From the NCBI GenBank assembly GCA_938084925.1, contig CALKFY010000038.1:1-64000 (forward strand): a stretch of 64,000 nt of DNA, given 5' to 3'. The first letter of the stretch is position 1. Each line of letters starts with the position of its first letter. The notes beneath the pieces were generated by a model. That model did no database searches. It saw only the letters and a program-made list of their open reading frames with translations, and was not told the origin of the DNA. Origin of the DNA: an uncultured Pseudomonadales bacterium. GTDB lineage: Bacteria; Pseudomonadota; Gammaproteobacteria; Pseudomonadales; Balneatricaceae. The position numbers and the translations under genes are program-made. Below, one piece after another: positions 9,301 through 18,417 of the stretch.

Positions 9301-10116
9301 GTGCATTTTATTTCTTTCAATATCAATAGTGTTCGCGCCCGTATTCACCAAGTCCAAGCTATTGTTGAAAAGTACCAACCAGCAGTCATTGGTCTGCAAG
9401 AAACCAAGGTGCAAGATAGTGAGTTTCCACATGCTGATTTAGCTGACTTAGGCTATGACATCATTACTCATGGTCAAAAGGGACACTATGGTGTGGCCTT
9501 AATGACTAACTTGCCGATTCTAGAATCCTACAAGGGTTTACCTGGTGATACAGAAGAAAGTCAAAAACGCCTCGTAGGCGCCAAGTTAGATGCCGGCAAC
9601 GGTAACCATGTGGTGGTTTACAACGGTTACTTCCCGCAAGGCGAAAGCATTACCCACGAAACCAAGTTCCCTGCTAAGCGTGCTTTCTATCAAGGCTTGC
9701 AAGACTTATTAGAAGACCAGCATCAGGCTAGTGACCAGCTAATCGTTATGGGTGATGTAAATATCTCGGCTACTGACACAGACATTGGTATCGGTGAAGA
9801 CAACCGCAAACGTTGGTTAAAAACCGGTAAGACAAGCTTTCAGCCAGAAGAGCGCGAATGGATGCAGCGTTTGTATGATTATGGATTCACTGACAGCTAT
9901 CGCGATCTGTATCCAGAAGGTGACCATTACAGCTGGTTTGATTACCGCTCCAAGGGCTTTGAGAGAGAGCCGCGCCGCGGTCTACGTATTGATCAAATCA
10001 TGTTAACAGACAGCTTAATGCAAAAATGCCAGGACGCCGGCATCGATTATGAGATCCGGGGCATGGAAAAACCATCAGATCACTGCCCAATTTGGACAAA
10101 AATTGATTTCTCTTAA
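9301..10116 (+). CDS. xthA: Exodeoxyribonuclease III
   Basis: Mg2+-dependent 3'-5' exonuclease and AP endonuclease of base-excision repair. The 271 residues contain the family landmarks in order: FNINSVRAR, the metal-binding glutamate in LQETKVQD, GDVNISATDTDIG, and the terminal catalytic SDHCPIW. The start is GTG at 9301 with a strong AGGAG seven bases upstream. It is divergent from gor and has no obvious terminator before the ArsR-type gene, which has its own promoter. Confidence 0.94.
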   Translation: MHFISFNINSVRARIHQVQAIVEKYQPAVIGLQETKVQDSEFPHADLADLGYDIITHGQKGHYGVALMTNLPILESYKGLPGDTEESQKRLVGAKLDAGNGNHVVVYNGYFPQGESITHETKFPAKRAFYQGLQDLLEDQHQASDQLIVMGDVNISATDTDIGIGEDNRKRWLKTGKTSFQPEEREWMQRLYDYGFTDSYRDLYPEGDHYSWFDYRSKGFEREPRRGLRIDQIMLTDSLMQKCQDAGIDYEIRGMEKPSDHCPIWTKIDFS

Positions 10117-10135
10117 TAACCATATGCTTTGTTTA

Positions 10136-10176
10136 TTGTCGATTTTTACTAATTGTTGTAATATGAACATCAATTA
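10136..10176 (+). promoter_or_regulatory. Promoter and overlapping operator of the ArsR-family gene
   Basis: A -35 TTGTCG and -10 TAATAT are 17 bp apart. The -10 lies inside an imperfect inverted repeat (TAATTGTTGT, 7-bp spacer, ACATCAATTA; 9 of 10 pairs), at 10150-10176. This is a layout expected for an autorepressor. Inferred from sequence only. Confidence 0.5.
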
Positions 10177-10218
10177 AGCATTTTCTTATTTAGAGATTCA
10201 TTTTTTAGGGCACTTATC

Positions 10219-10539
10219 ATGTCAGATGCAGCAACAATGGAATCCACTTTAGACGACGTAAAGGCAAACGCCCAAACAGCAGCACAAATGCTCAAGGCCA
10301 TTGCTAACGAAAGCCGACTATTAATTCTATGCAACTTAGAAGGCAAAGAGTTATCTGTATCTGAGTTGAATGAACAGGTTAACCTAAGCCAGTCTGCCCT
10401 ATCGCAGCATCTCGCTGTTTTGCGCAAAGATGGACTAGTTAAAACTCGTCGTGAGTCCCAGACTATCTTTTACTCTTTAGGTGATAGTCGTGCATCCGAA
10501 GTCATTCGCACGCTGCATCAGCTTTACTGCAAGGTCTGA
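10219..10539 (+). CDS. ArsR-family regulator, BigR/SqrR-like persulfide-sensor candidate
   Basis: A 106-residue winged-helix protein with the ArsR recognition helix in LSQSALSQHLAVLRKDGLV. It lacks the ELCVC-type metal site. It has exactly two cysteines, Cys38 (LLILCNLEG) and Cys104 (QLYCKV). They are 66 residues apart, the same separation as the disulfide/polysulfide-forming pair of SqrR and BigR. In that subfamily, persulfides link the cysteines and release DNA. No sulfide oxidation gene lies next to it here, so any target other than itself is elsewhere. An inverted repeat covers its own -10. A terminator follows. Confidence 0.8.
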   Translation: MSDAATMESTLDDVKANAQTAAQMLKAIANESRLLILCNLEGKELSVSELNEQVNLSQSALSQHLAVLRKDGLVKTRRESQTIFYSLGDSRASEVIRTLHQLYCKV

Positions 10540-10583
10540 TATGTGTGTGCTAGCCAACTAGCAGACATCAAACATCCAAACAT

Positions 10584-10613
10584 AAAAAAAGGGCAGTTTT
10601 AACTGCCCTTTTT
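10584..10613. terminator. Bidirectional terminator
   Basis: Arms AAAAAGGGCAGTT and AACTGCCCTTTTT with a two-base centre, between the ArsR-type gene (+) and htpG (-). Confidence 0.92.
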
Positions 10614-10643
10614 CGTACCTGCTAGTTAGAACCCCGCAACGAC

Positions 10644-12545
10644 TTACGCAGATAGCTCCAACAATAGCTTGTTCAAGCGGCTTACATAAGCAGCCGGGTC
10701 AGTAAGCTGACCACCTTCGGCTAACAAAGACTGATCAAATAGTACCTTAGTTAGATCGGCAAAGCGTTCTTCGTCGGCTTCTTGATCCAGCTTAACCACG
10801 AGCGGGTGCTCAGGGTTTAGTTCAAGAGTAGGCTTGGTATCAGGCATAGCCTGACCTGCGGCTTCCATAATACGGCGCATCTGTGCACCCATTTCGTGCT
10901 CGGCTACCACTAGGCAAGCGGGAGAGTCTGTTAGACGTTGGGTAACACGTACACTTTCAACTTCTGCTGAAAGCTGGCTTTGCACTCGTTCTACTAGGTC
11001 TTTGAATTGTTCTTCCTGCTCTGCTTGACTGGCCTTGTCAGCTTCGTCTTCAATATCCCCTAGGTCTAGGCTACCTTTAGCAACGTCTTGGAGCTGCTTG
11101 CCGTCAAAGTCCATCATATGAGACATTAACCACTCATCAACACGATCAGACAATAGCAACACTTCAATACCCTTCTTGCGGAAGATCTCTAGGTGCGGGC
11201 TGTTTTTAGCTGTGTTGTGGTTCTCTGCTACTACGTAGTAGATCTTGTCTTGGCCTTCTGGCATGCGAGCAATGTAGTCAACCAAACCATGAGTCTGCTC
11301 TGACTTGTCGTCATGACTGCTAGCAAAGCGAAGTAGTTTAGCAATCTTGTCTTTGTTAGCCATGTCTTCGGCAGGGCCTTCTTTCAAGACCTGACCAAAT
11401 TCCAACCAAAACTGAGCGTATTTCTCGGCATCCTTCTTGGCCATTTTTTCTAGCATATCCAAAACACGTTTGGTCAATGCAGAACGCATGGAGTCGATAA
11501 CAGGATCCTTTTGTAGGATCTCACGAGAAACGTTGAGGGATAGGTCATTAGAATCCACCACACCCTTCATAAAGCGTAGGTACATTGGCAAGAACTGCTC
11601 TGCCTCGTCCATAATAAATACGCGCTGCACATATAGCTTTAGACCACGGTTGGCATCACGCTGCCACATGTCAAACGGTGCCTTGCTTGGCAAGTACAGC
11701 AAGCTAGTGTATTCCAGCTTACCTTCCACCTTGTTGTGGGACCAGTTAAGGGCATCTTGGAAATCATGGGAGATATGCTTGTAGAACTCTTGGTATTGCT
11801 CGTCTTCTACTTCAGTACGGGACTTGGTCCACAGGGCCGTGGCAGCATTAACGGTTTCGTCTTCTGGCTCAGCAGGTGCGTCTTCCTCACCCATGTGTTG
11901 CTTGGGCATGATCACTGGAATCGAAATGTGATCGGAGTATTTACGTACTAGGTTGCGCAAACGGAAGGCATCAGCAAATTCTGTTTCGTCATCTTTCAAG
12001 TGCAAGATGATAGTCGTACCACGTTGTGCCAGCTCGACGGCCTCAATAGTAAAGTCACCCTCACCTGCTGAACGCCAACTAACACCCTCAGATGCGTCAG
12101 TGCCAGCCTTACGAGTGCGCACTTCAACTTCTTTGGCAACGATAAAAGAGGAGTAAAAACCAACACCAAACTGACCAATCAACTGGGAGTCCTTCTGCTG
12201 GTCGCCAGTTAGGTTTTGTAGGAACTCAGAGGTACCAGATTTAGCGATAGTACCTAGGTGTTCGATAACGTCATCGCGGTTCATACCAATGCCGTTATCG
12301 GCGATAGTCAGAGTCTTGGCGTCGGCATCAAAGCTCAAACGAATGGCCAGTTCACTATCGCCTTCATATAGATTGCCATCGGCAAGAGCGGCAAAGCGCA
12401 TCTTGTCGGCCGCATCAGAGGCATTAGAAATTAGTTCACGAAGGAAAATTTCCTTATTGCTATACAATGAGTGAATCATCAAATGTAATAGCTGTTTCAC
12501 TTCCGTTTGAAAGCCTAAGGTTTCCTTTTGTGCTGTGTTACTCAT
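10644..12545 (-). CDS. htpG: Molecular chaperone HtpG (Hsp90)
   Basis: ATP-dependent homodimeric cytosolic chaperone. The 633 residues show the N-terminal GHKL ATPase pocket ([29 protein letters not shown]), a middle domain, and a C-terminal dimerisation domain. There is no MEEVD tail, as usual in bacteria. The length is normal. The gene is preceded by an almost ideal sigma-32 promoter, so heat induction is expected. A small basic ORF lies upstream on the same strand, beyond that promoter. Confidence 0.97.
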   Translation of the reverse strand: MSNTAQKETLGFQTEVKQLLHLMIHSLYSNKEIFLRELISNASDAADKMRFAALADGNLYEGDSELAIRLSFDADAKTLTIADNGIGMNRDDVIEHLGTIAKSGTSEFLQNLTGDQQKDSQLIGQFGVGFYSSFIVAKEVEVRTRKAGTDASEGVSWRSAGEGDFTIEAVELAQRGTTIILHLKDDETEFADAFRLRNLVRKYSDHISIPVIMPKQHMGEEDAPAEPEDETVNAATALWTKSRTEVEDEQYQEFYKHISHDFQDALNWSHNKVEGKLEYTSLLYLPSKAPFDMWQRDANRGLKLYVQRVFIMDEAEQFLPMYLRFMKGVVDSNDLSLNVSREILQKDPVIDSMRSALTKRVLDMLEKMAKKDAEKYAQFWLEFGQVLKEGPAEDMANKDKIAKLLRFASSHDDKSEQTHGLVDYIARMPEGQDKIYYVVAENHNTAKNSPHLEIFRKKGIEVLLLSDRVDEWLMSHMMDFDGKQLQDVAKGSLDLGDIEDEADKASQAEQEEQFKDLVERVQSQLSAEVESVRVTQRLTDSPACLVVAEHEMGAQMRRIMEAAGQAMPDTKPTLELNPEHPLVVKLDQEADEERFADLTKVLFDQSLLAEGGQLTDPAAYVSRLNKLLLELSA

Positions 12546-12611
12546 GAAATAATAAACTCCAAATCTACAGGGTATGTTTAATACGGGAATATTGACCCGT
12601 TACCTAAGCAA

Positions 12612-12639
12612 ATATGGGGTTGCGGAATATGATTTCAAG
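12612..12639 (-). promoter_or_regulatory. Sigma-32 (heat-shock) promoter of htpG
   Basis: The minus strand reads CTTGAAA, 13 bases, then CCCCATAT. These match the RpoH -35 and -10 consensus at the preferred spacing, about 65 bp upstream of the htpG ATG. Confidence 0.88.
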
Positions 12640-12663
12640 GTAGGCAGGCAATGAAGGGTAGTA

Positions 12664-12849
12664 TTAGCCCTTATTGTCGTCAACAAACTGCTGATAGACG
12701 GATTTTTGCTTCTTTTTAACAGCCATGCCTTTTTGCTTTCGCGTACGATAGCTTTCAGGATGGAAACCTTCTTTCTCGGGCTTTTTCTTCTTCTGAGGGT
12801 TGAAGGTATGGCCAGCCACGGAAGGCATTTTTTTCTTTTGTCGAGTCAT
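12664..12849 (-). CDS. Small, strongly basic protein of unknown function
   Basis: A 61-residue ORF with about 15 lysines and 3 arginines and several lysine runs (QKKKKPEKEG, VKKKQKSVYQQFVDDN). No membrane segment, signal peptide or cysteine is visible. The composition suggests binding to nucleic acid or ribosomes, but no family was recognised. The ATG at 12849 lacks a clear ribosome binding site. It sits between the mannosyltransferase-like gene and the htpG promoter, 46 bp after the former, and may be read from the same transcript. It could still be a spurious ORF; the ordered, non-repetitive C terminus argues for a real gene. Confidence 0.5.
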   Translation of the reverse strand: MTRQKKKMPSVAGHTFNPQKKKKPEKEGFHPESYRTRKQKGMAVKKKQKSVYQQFVDDNKG

Positions 12850-12895
12850 GGTGCAGTACTAGCGTTAAGCTATGAATGAATTGGCGGCCATTCTA

Positions 12896-14017
12896 TCACA
12901 GGCCTGCAGTGGCTTCTATGCAAGCTTGGTACGCCGGGCCAAGACTTGGCCAAGTATAAGACTGTACCGGCAGGCTTTGCCATATTGTCTGGCGTTGTTC
13001 TGGTGGTAGGCTTTGCCAAACTCTAATTTGTGCAACAAAAGCCATGGCCTGATGTTCTATATCGCCCGCGGCATCGAAACAATGTTCTGTGCCAACCAAC
13101 CCTGGATAACTCAAGCGATTCGGCAACAAAGGCAAGCAACCACACTGTACGGCTTCCCCCACAGCAAGACCTTGAAACTCGTGATAAGCCGTAGAAATAA
13201 CAAAATCACAAGTTTGCAGAAGTGCTTCGTAGTCTAGTTTCGAATCAACAAAGCCCACCTGCCCCAACTGGTCCAAAAACTCAGCCTGAACAGACTCCAG
13301 GGCCTCTGGCTGTTTGCGGAACTGCTGCCCTAACAAGTGCAGTTTGAAGTCTAGCTTCTGTGCTCTTAACTCACGCAGGCAAGCCAACAATAAGTCTGGC
13401 CCCTTGTCGTACTCCCAACGATGATTCCACACAAGATTAATAGGCTTATTTAAACTATTAACCATGCGATTGACGCTAGACTGTAGCGCAATAGGAATAG
13501 GCAGCACTTGGGACTTATTAAGCAAATCATCCAGCAAACTAGCAGGTAGCTTTTCTGGTAGGCGTTTCATCAAATCAGCTACACCAGCAATAAAGCTATC
13601 CCGATTATAGGCACTGTTAAATGCCAACTGAGTAGCACAAACGGCGGTATACAAATTGACCATCATGGGTTCAATATTGGCCTGCTTAGCCGTATTGGTT
13701 TGTTGCTGGCTCACGGGATAGGCAAACTGGTTCTCGTGAAAATACACCAGACTAGGAATAGATGCCAGGTTAGGCACCATGCCTTTCAAAGCTGACAGGT
13801 CTACCATAGAAGTAGCTATTATGAGGTCATAATCTTGCTCTAGCTTATGCCTTTTAGTCAGCGCCCATTGCAAGCTGTTGCCACGAATGCGCCAATTGAA
13901 ATAGCGCCCAGGCAAGACCAGCTGAGTCCAATCATAACCACAAAACTGAGAAACGATTTGCTGACGCCAATAGCGATGACTATCCGCATCGTAGGCCGAA
14001 AGCAAAAGGATGCGCAT
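12896..14017 (-). CDS. Glycosyltransferase of the tRNA-queuosine mannosyltransferase (QTMAN/DUF3524) type
   Basis: A 373-residue GT-B-fold protein. The N-terminal part (LLLSAYDADSHRYWRQ, LPGRYFNWRIRG, YFHENQFAYP) matches the DUF3524 domain of the GTDC1/QTMAN group. The C-terminal part has glycosyltransferase family 4 features (NLVWNHRWEYDKGPD, and an EFQGLAVGEAVQCG donor-site segment). The animal member adds mannose to queuosine in tRNA-Asp; whether bacterial members do the same is not shown here. The start ATG overlaps the stop of the hydrolase gene by one base (TAATG), so it is translationally coupled and last in a four-gene cluster with frmB. Confidence 0.8.
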   Translation of the reverse strand: MRILLLSAYDADSHRYWRQQIVSQFCGYDWTQLVLPGRYFNWRIRGNSLQWALTKRHKLEQDYDLIIATSMVDLSALKGMVPNLASIPSLVYFHENQFAYPVSQQQTNTAKQANIEPMMVNLYTAVCATQLAFNSAYNRDSFIAGVADLMKRLPEKLPASLLDDLLNKSQVLPIPIALQSSVNRMVNSLNKPINLVWNHRWEYDKGPDLLLACLRELRAQKLDFKLHLLGQQFRKQPEALESVQAEFLDQLGQVGFVDSKLDYEALLQTCDFVISTAYHEFQGLAVGEAVQCGCLPLLPNRLSYPGLVGTEHCFDAAGDIEHQAMAFVAQIRVWQSLPPEQRQTIWQSLPVQSYTWPSLGPAYQACIEATAGL

Positions 14018-14796
14018 TACTTAGGCTCAGTATCGCGGATAAACCGAGATACTAGGCGCACGAACAAGTCAGGCTTTTCGGCATGCAGCCAATGGCCACA
14101 ATCCGTCATGACTTTAAGCTGTGTTTTAGGGAACAAGCTAGCAAATGCCGCTTTATGCTCTGGCAAAATATAGGCGGACTTCTCACCCTTTAGGGCTAGC
14201 ACAGGACCTTGATAGGCCGTGCCTTCTGGCGCGGCACTAATATTTTGATACTGCTCTTCAATAGTCTTTAGATTGAAACGCCAAGCAAATTCCTTGCACT
14301 CAGTGCGGTACAAGCTCTTAATCAGAAACTGACAAACCTTAATGTCAGGTTCATAGTTATTGAGCACTTCAAGACCTTGCATGCGACTCTTAAGATTAAC
14401 CAGATCAACGGCATTTAAGCCTGCCAAGATATCCTGATGACGCGGTGCATAAGGCACAGGAGCAATGTCAGCAAGGATCAAACTCGCGACAAGCTGAGGG
14501 TTGTTCAGTGCAAGCTGTGCAGCCACCTTGCCACCCATAGAGTGACCAAGGATGTGTGCTTGCTTGATACCTAGGTGTTCTAACAAAGCCACCACGTCAT
14601 CCGCCATATGGGCATAGGACATGTCAGGAGAATGAAAGGAATAACCGTGGTTACGCAGATCCAAACTGATGACGTGGCGTTCTTCGCTCCAGCGCACTAC
14701 ATGAGTGCGCCAATTGTCAGCGGCACCAAACAAGCCGTGTATAACAACTAGTGGTACGCCCTCGCCTGCATTGAACTGCTGATAGCTTAATAACAC
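14017..14796 (-). CDS. Alpha/beta-hydrolase (YbfF-like esterase)
   Basis: A 259-residue alpha/beta-hydrolase fold protein. The oxyanion region is VVIHGLFGAADNWR, the nucleophile elbow GHSMGG, and the catalytic histidine lies in CGHWLHAEKP near the C terminus; these match the YbfF esterase group, which acts on short acyl esters including acyl-CoA and malonyl-CoA in vitro. The start is a GTG at 14796, four bases after the DUF2185 stop, with GGAAA ahead of it. Its stop overlaps the next start. The native substrate is unknown; the position behind frmB does not prove a link to formaldehyde metabolism. Confidence 0.88.
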   Translation of the reverse strand: MLLSYQQFNAGEGVPLVVIHGLFGAADNWRTHVVRWSEERHVISLDLRNHGYSFHSPDMSYAHMADDVVALLEHLGIKQAHILGHSMGGKVAAQLALNNPQLVASLILADIAPVPYAPRHQDILAGLNAVDLVNLKSRMQGLEVLNNYEPDIKVCQFLIKSLYRTECKEFAWRFNLKTIEEQYQNISAAPEGTAYQGPVLALKGEKSAYILPEHKAAFASLFPKTQLKVMTDCGHWLHAEKPDLFVRLVSRFIRDTEPK

Positions 14797-14800
14797 GCAG

Positions 14801-15184
14801 TTATTTCCAGATAGGTTCCATGAGGTTTTCTAGGTCGCCGTTGATTTCTACATCCACTTCTTCATAAGGGATTTCAAAGTCTTCTACCGGTTGCCATTCA
14901 GCACCAGGTGGGCGTTCCCAAACACTACCAGCGTTGTTATCCAACAAAGCTTCCAAGCTAGGGTCCTTTTCAACAAGTGGTTCTAACGGAAACGGTGGTA
15001 GGTTTTCAAATTCAGCTAGGAATTCGTCACTTTCATAACCAGTGAACAGGCGCCAACCAGTGTCATTGGCGTGTTCCGGAACGGTCTTGTACATAAAGCG
15101 TACAGGTAAGGCTTCGTCGCCCAAGGCTAGCTTGGAAACACGCGCCATATGACCATGGCGCGTTTGGCGTGGAGTATCACTCAT
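14801..15184 (-). CDS. DUF2185 (Imm33-like) protein
   Basis: A 127-residue cytosolic protein whose segment RFMYKTVPEHANDTGWRLFTGYE is typical of DUF2185, also catalogued as immunity protein Imm33 in polymorphic-toxin loci. No toxin, Rhs or secretion gene is nearby, and it sits inside a housekeeping cluster, so a chromosomal role unrelated to toxin immunity is more likely. The N terminus (residues 1-20) is polar and probably flexible. It begins 8 bp after the frmB stop and is followed after 4 bp by the hydrolase gene. Confidence 0.8.
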   Translation of the reverse strand: MSDTPRQTRHGHMARVSKLALGDEALPVRFMYKTVPEHANDTGWRLFTGYESDEFLAEFENLPPFPLEPLVEKDPSLEALLDNNAGSVWERPPGAEWQPVEDFEIPYEEVDVEINGDLENLMEPIWK

Positions 15185-15192
15185 AAGGTATC

Positions 15193-16047
15193 TTAGATCA
15201 GTCCCAAATGTTGCGCATGATAACGCATATGTTCGCCGATGAAACTACTAATATAGTAGTAACTATGATCATAACCTTCACGGCTATGATACTTCAGCGG
15301 ATGCGCAATGGCTTCACAGGTGGCCGAGAATACCTCTGGGCGTAGCTGCTCAGCATAAAACGGATCAGCATCACCTTGGCAGATAAACAACTCTTGTGGC
15401 GCAATACCTTGGACCTTGTTGGCTTGTACAAGCTCATTAGCATCCCAGTTGGTCCATTCGGCCTTGTCTGCACCAATGTAACCTGTGAATGCTTTGTCGC
15501 CCCATGGGCACAAGCTAGGCGAAGAAATTGGCGCCATGGCTGATACAGAAGAAAAACGCCCAGGCTGCTTAAGGGCACTAATCAAAGCGCCATGACCACC
15601 CATAGAATGACCGCTAATAGAACGCTGGTCAGTAACCGGGAAATTGGCTTCGATTAAAGCCGGCAGTTCCTGATTCACATAATCGTACATATGATAGTTA
15701 TCAGACCAAGGCGCTTGCGTGGCGTTGACATAGAAACCGGCACCACTACCAAAATCATAAGCATCATCTTCGCCAGGCAAACCTAAACCACGAGGGCTGG
15801 TATCAGGCATAACAATGGCTAAACCTAGTTCTTGCGCTAAACCAAAGGCACCGGCCTTTTGGCTGAAATTTTCATCAGAGCAGGTCAAACCAGACAACCA
15901 GTACATCACTGGAGCTGGTGTATTTTGAGTGCTAGATGGCAAGAAGATGGCAAATACCATATTGCTGCTTACAGTGGCTGAGTCGTGTTCGTAGCGCTGC
16001 AACTGACCGCCGTGTACTCTAACATCAGAAAGTAATTTTAGGGACAT
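15193..16047 (-). CDS. frmB: S-formylglutathione hydrolase
   Basis: Third step of glutathione-dependent formaldehyde detoxification: releases formate and glutathione from S-formylglutathione. The 284-residue esterase-D family protein has the family start region YWLSGLTCSDENF, the nucleophile motif SGHSMGGHGAL, and the Asp/His partners near QGDADPFY and GYDHSYYYI. AGGAAA precedes the ATG. frmA lies 93 bp upstream in the same direction, but a terminator-like hairpin separates them. It heads a tight cluster with DUF2185, a hydrolase and the QTMAN-like gene. Confidence 0.95.
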   Translation of the reverse strand: MSLKLLSDVRVHGGQLQRYEHDSATVSSNMVFAIFLPSSTQNTPAPVMYWLSGLTCSDENFSQKAGAFGLAQELGLAIVMPDTSPRGLGLPGEDDAYDFGSGAGFYVNATQAPWSDNYHMYDYVNQELPALIEANFPVTDQRSISGHSMGGHGALISALKQPGRFSSVSAMAPISSPSLCPWGDKAFTGYIGADKAEWTNWDANELVQANKVQGIAPQELFICQGDADPFYAEQLRPEVFSATCEAIAHPLKYHSREGYDHSYYYISSFIGEHMRYHAQHLGLI

Positions 16048-16069
16048 TGCTGTTTCCTATAATTGAACA

Positions 16070-16122
16070 AAAAAGGGGCTGTGGTTGCCGTCTTTAACTG
16101 ACTAGGCACCAAACCCCTTTTC
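16070..16122 (-). terminator. Terminator-like hairpin between frmA and frmB
   Basis: AAAAGGGG and CCCCTTTT arms plus an inner GGTGCC/GGCAACC pairing. On the minus strand it ends in a T-run, so it could end or attenuate frmA transcription before frmB. Confidence 0.65.
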
Positions 16123-16140
16123 GATTAGTAACGAATACTA

Positions 16141-17301
<1,161 letters not shown>

Positions 17302-18417
17302 TTAATTGTTGTTAGCTAGCCAACTACGTAACTCATTGGCAGTACCGCGAATTACCACCCTTTCTTGCTTCAATGAAAGTTGGTAATCATACATGGGGTC
17401 ATAATACCGGTTAAGCAGGAAACGAATCCAATCTCTGTGCGCAGAAAAGTTGTCTGTAAGCGACTGCTGCTGTAGCGCATTGGCAAGTAGTTTCTGCCCT
17501 TCCTCGTGAGCCTCTGCTCCTAGACGCTTACGAATGCGATACATACTGTCTTGCAAGCCTTCCGAAAGATGTTCAAAAGCCGCTTGCTTGTCTGCCAAAC
17601 GCTCTTCACGCACGGCAGTGGCTTCAACCACGTATTCTTCTAAAATACGATCAACACGGGCTTCTACATCATCTTCTAGCACAAGGATAGGAGAGGCCTT
17701 GAGCTTAGCTTGTAGACACTCAGGTAACATGCAGCGGCCTATTAGGCGGCTTTCATCTTCAAAAGCTACGGGTTGATTACCCGCTCGGGCTAATTGCAAC
17801 AAACGTAGGGTCAGCGCACTTTCAAAATTAATCTGACTAGGCTGTGGGTCAAACTGTTTGCCAAAGCTAGAACCCCGGTGATGGGCTAAGCCTTCTAGAT
17901 CTACATAGCGAGGAAAATCTACCAAAACGCGTGTCTTACCTGTGCCGGTGCGGCCACTCAATACCAAAGCAGGCAATTGCTCCACCAGCTCTTCGGTACG
18001 CGTAATACAGTGTTGACGCATGGCCTTGTAGCCACCTTCAACAAAGGCAATAGGATAACCGGCTTCGGCCAACCATTGTTGCGATATACGTGAGCGTAGG
18101 CCACCACGGAAGCAATACATGATGGTATCTGGCTTTGCTTGCATCTGCTCTACCCAAGCATCTACACGCTGTTGCTTAACGTCGCCGTTAACTAGCTCAT
18201 GTCCTAGTTTGATCGCAGCATCTTGGCCCTGCTCTTTGTAACAGGTACCAATCAGCTCACGCTCTTGATCGGTCATTAGAGGCAAGCTGACGCTACCGGT
18301 AAATGCGCCCTTTTCAAATTCGATAGGCGCGCGTAAATCGATCATGGGACGTTCACTCAGCAGGAGTTCGTCAAATTGATCTGAAGTTAGCGCGGTAGGC
18401 ATCTGTGTGGTAGTCAT
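17302..18417 (-). CDS. mnmH: tRNA 2-selenouridine synthase MnmH (SelU/YbbB)
   Basis: Replaces sulfur of the wobble 2-thiouridine in some tRNAs with selenium, through a geranylated intermediate, using selenophosphate. The 371 residues combine an N-terminal rhodanese domain with the catalytic cysteine in YCFRGGLRSR and a C-terminal P-loop domain (LSGRTGTGKTRVL). The start ATG overlaps the selD stop by one base (TAATG), tying it to its selenophosphate source. Confidence 0.95.
   Translation of the reverse strand: MTTTQMPTALTSDQFDELLLSERPMIDLRAPIEFEKGAFTGSVSLPLMTDQERELIGTCYKEQGQDAAIKLGHELVNGDVKQQRVDAWVEQMQAKPDTIMYCFRGGLRSRISQQWLAEAGYPIAFVEGGYKAMRQHCITRTEELVEQLPALVLSGRTGTGKTRVLVDFPRYVDLEGLAHHRGSSFGKQFDPQPSQINFESALTLRLLQLARAGNQPVAFEDESRLIGRCMLPECLQAKLKASPILVLEDDVEARVDRILEEYVVEATAVREERLADKQAAFEHLSEGLQDSMYRIRKRLGAEAHEEGQKLLANALQQQSLTDNFSAHRDWIRFLLNRYYDPMYDYQLSLKQERVVIRGTANELRSWLANNN

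Noticed and set aside
10170-10427. Minus-strand ORF opposite the ArsR-type gene
   Set aside because: Shadow of a gene with clear family motifs; no promoter or binding site of its own.
14801-15184. Part of a polymorphic toxin-immunity or contact-dependent inhibition locus
   Set aside because: The Imm33-type gene has no toxin, Rhs, VgrG or two-partner secretion gene within the window.
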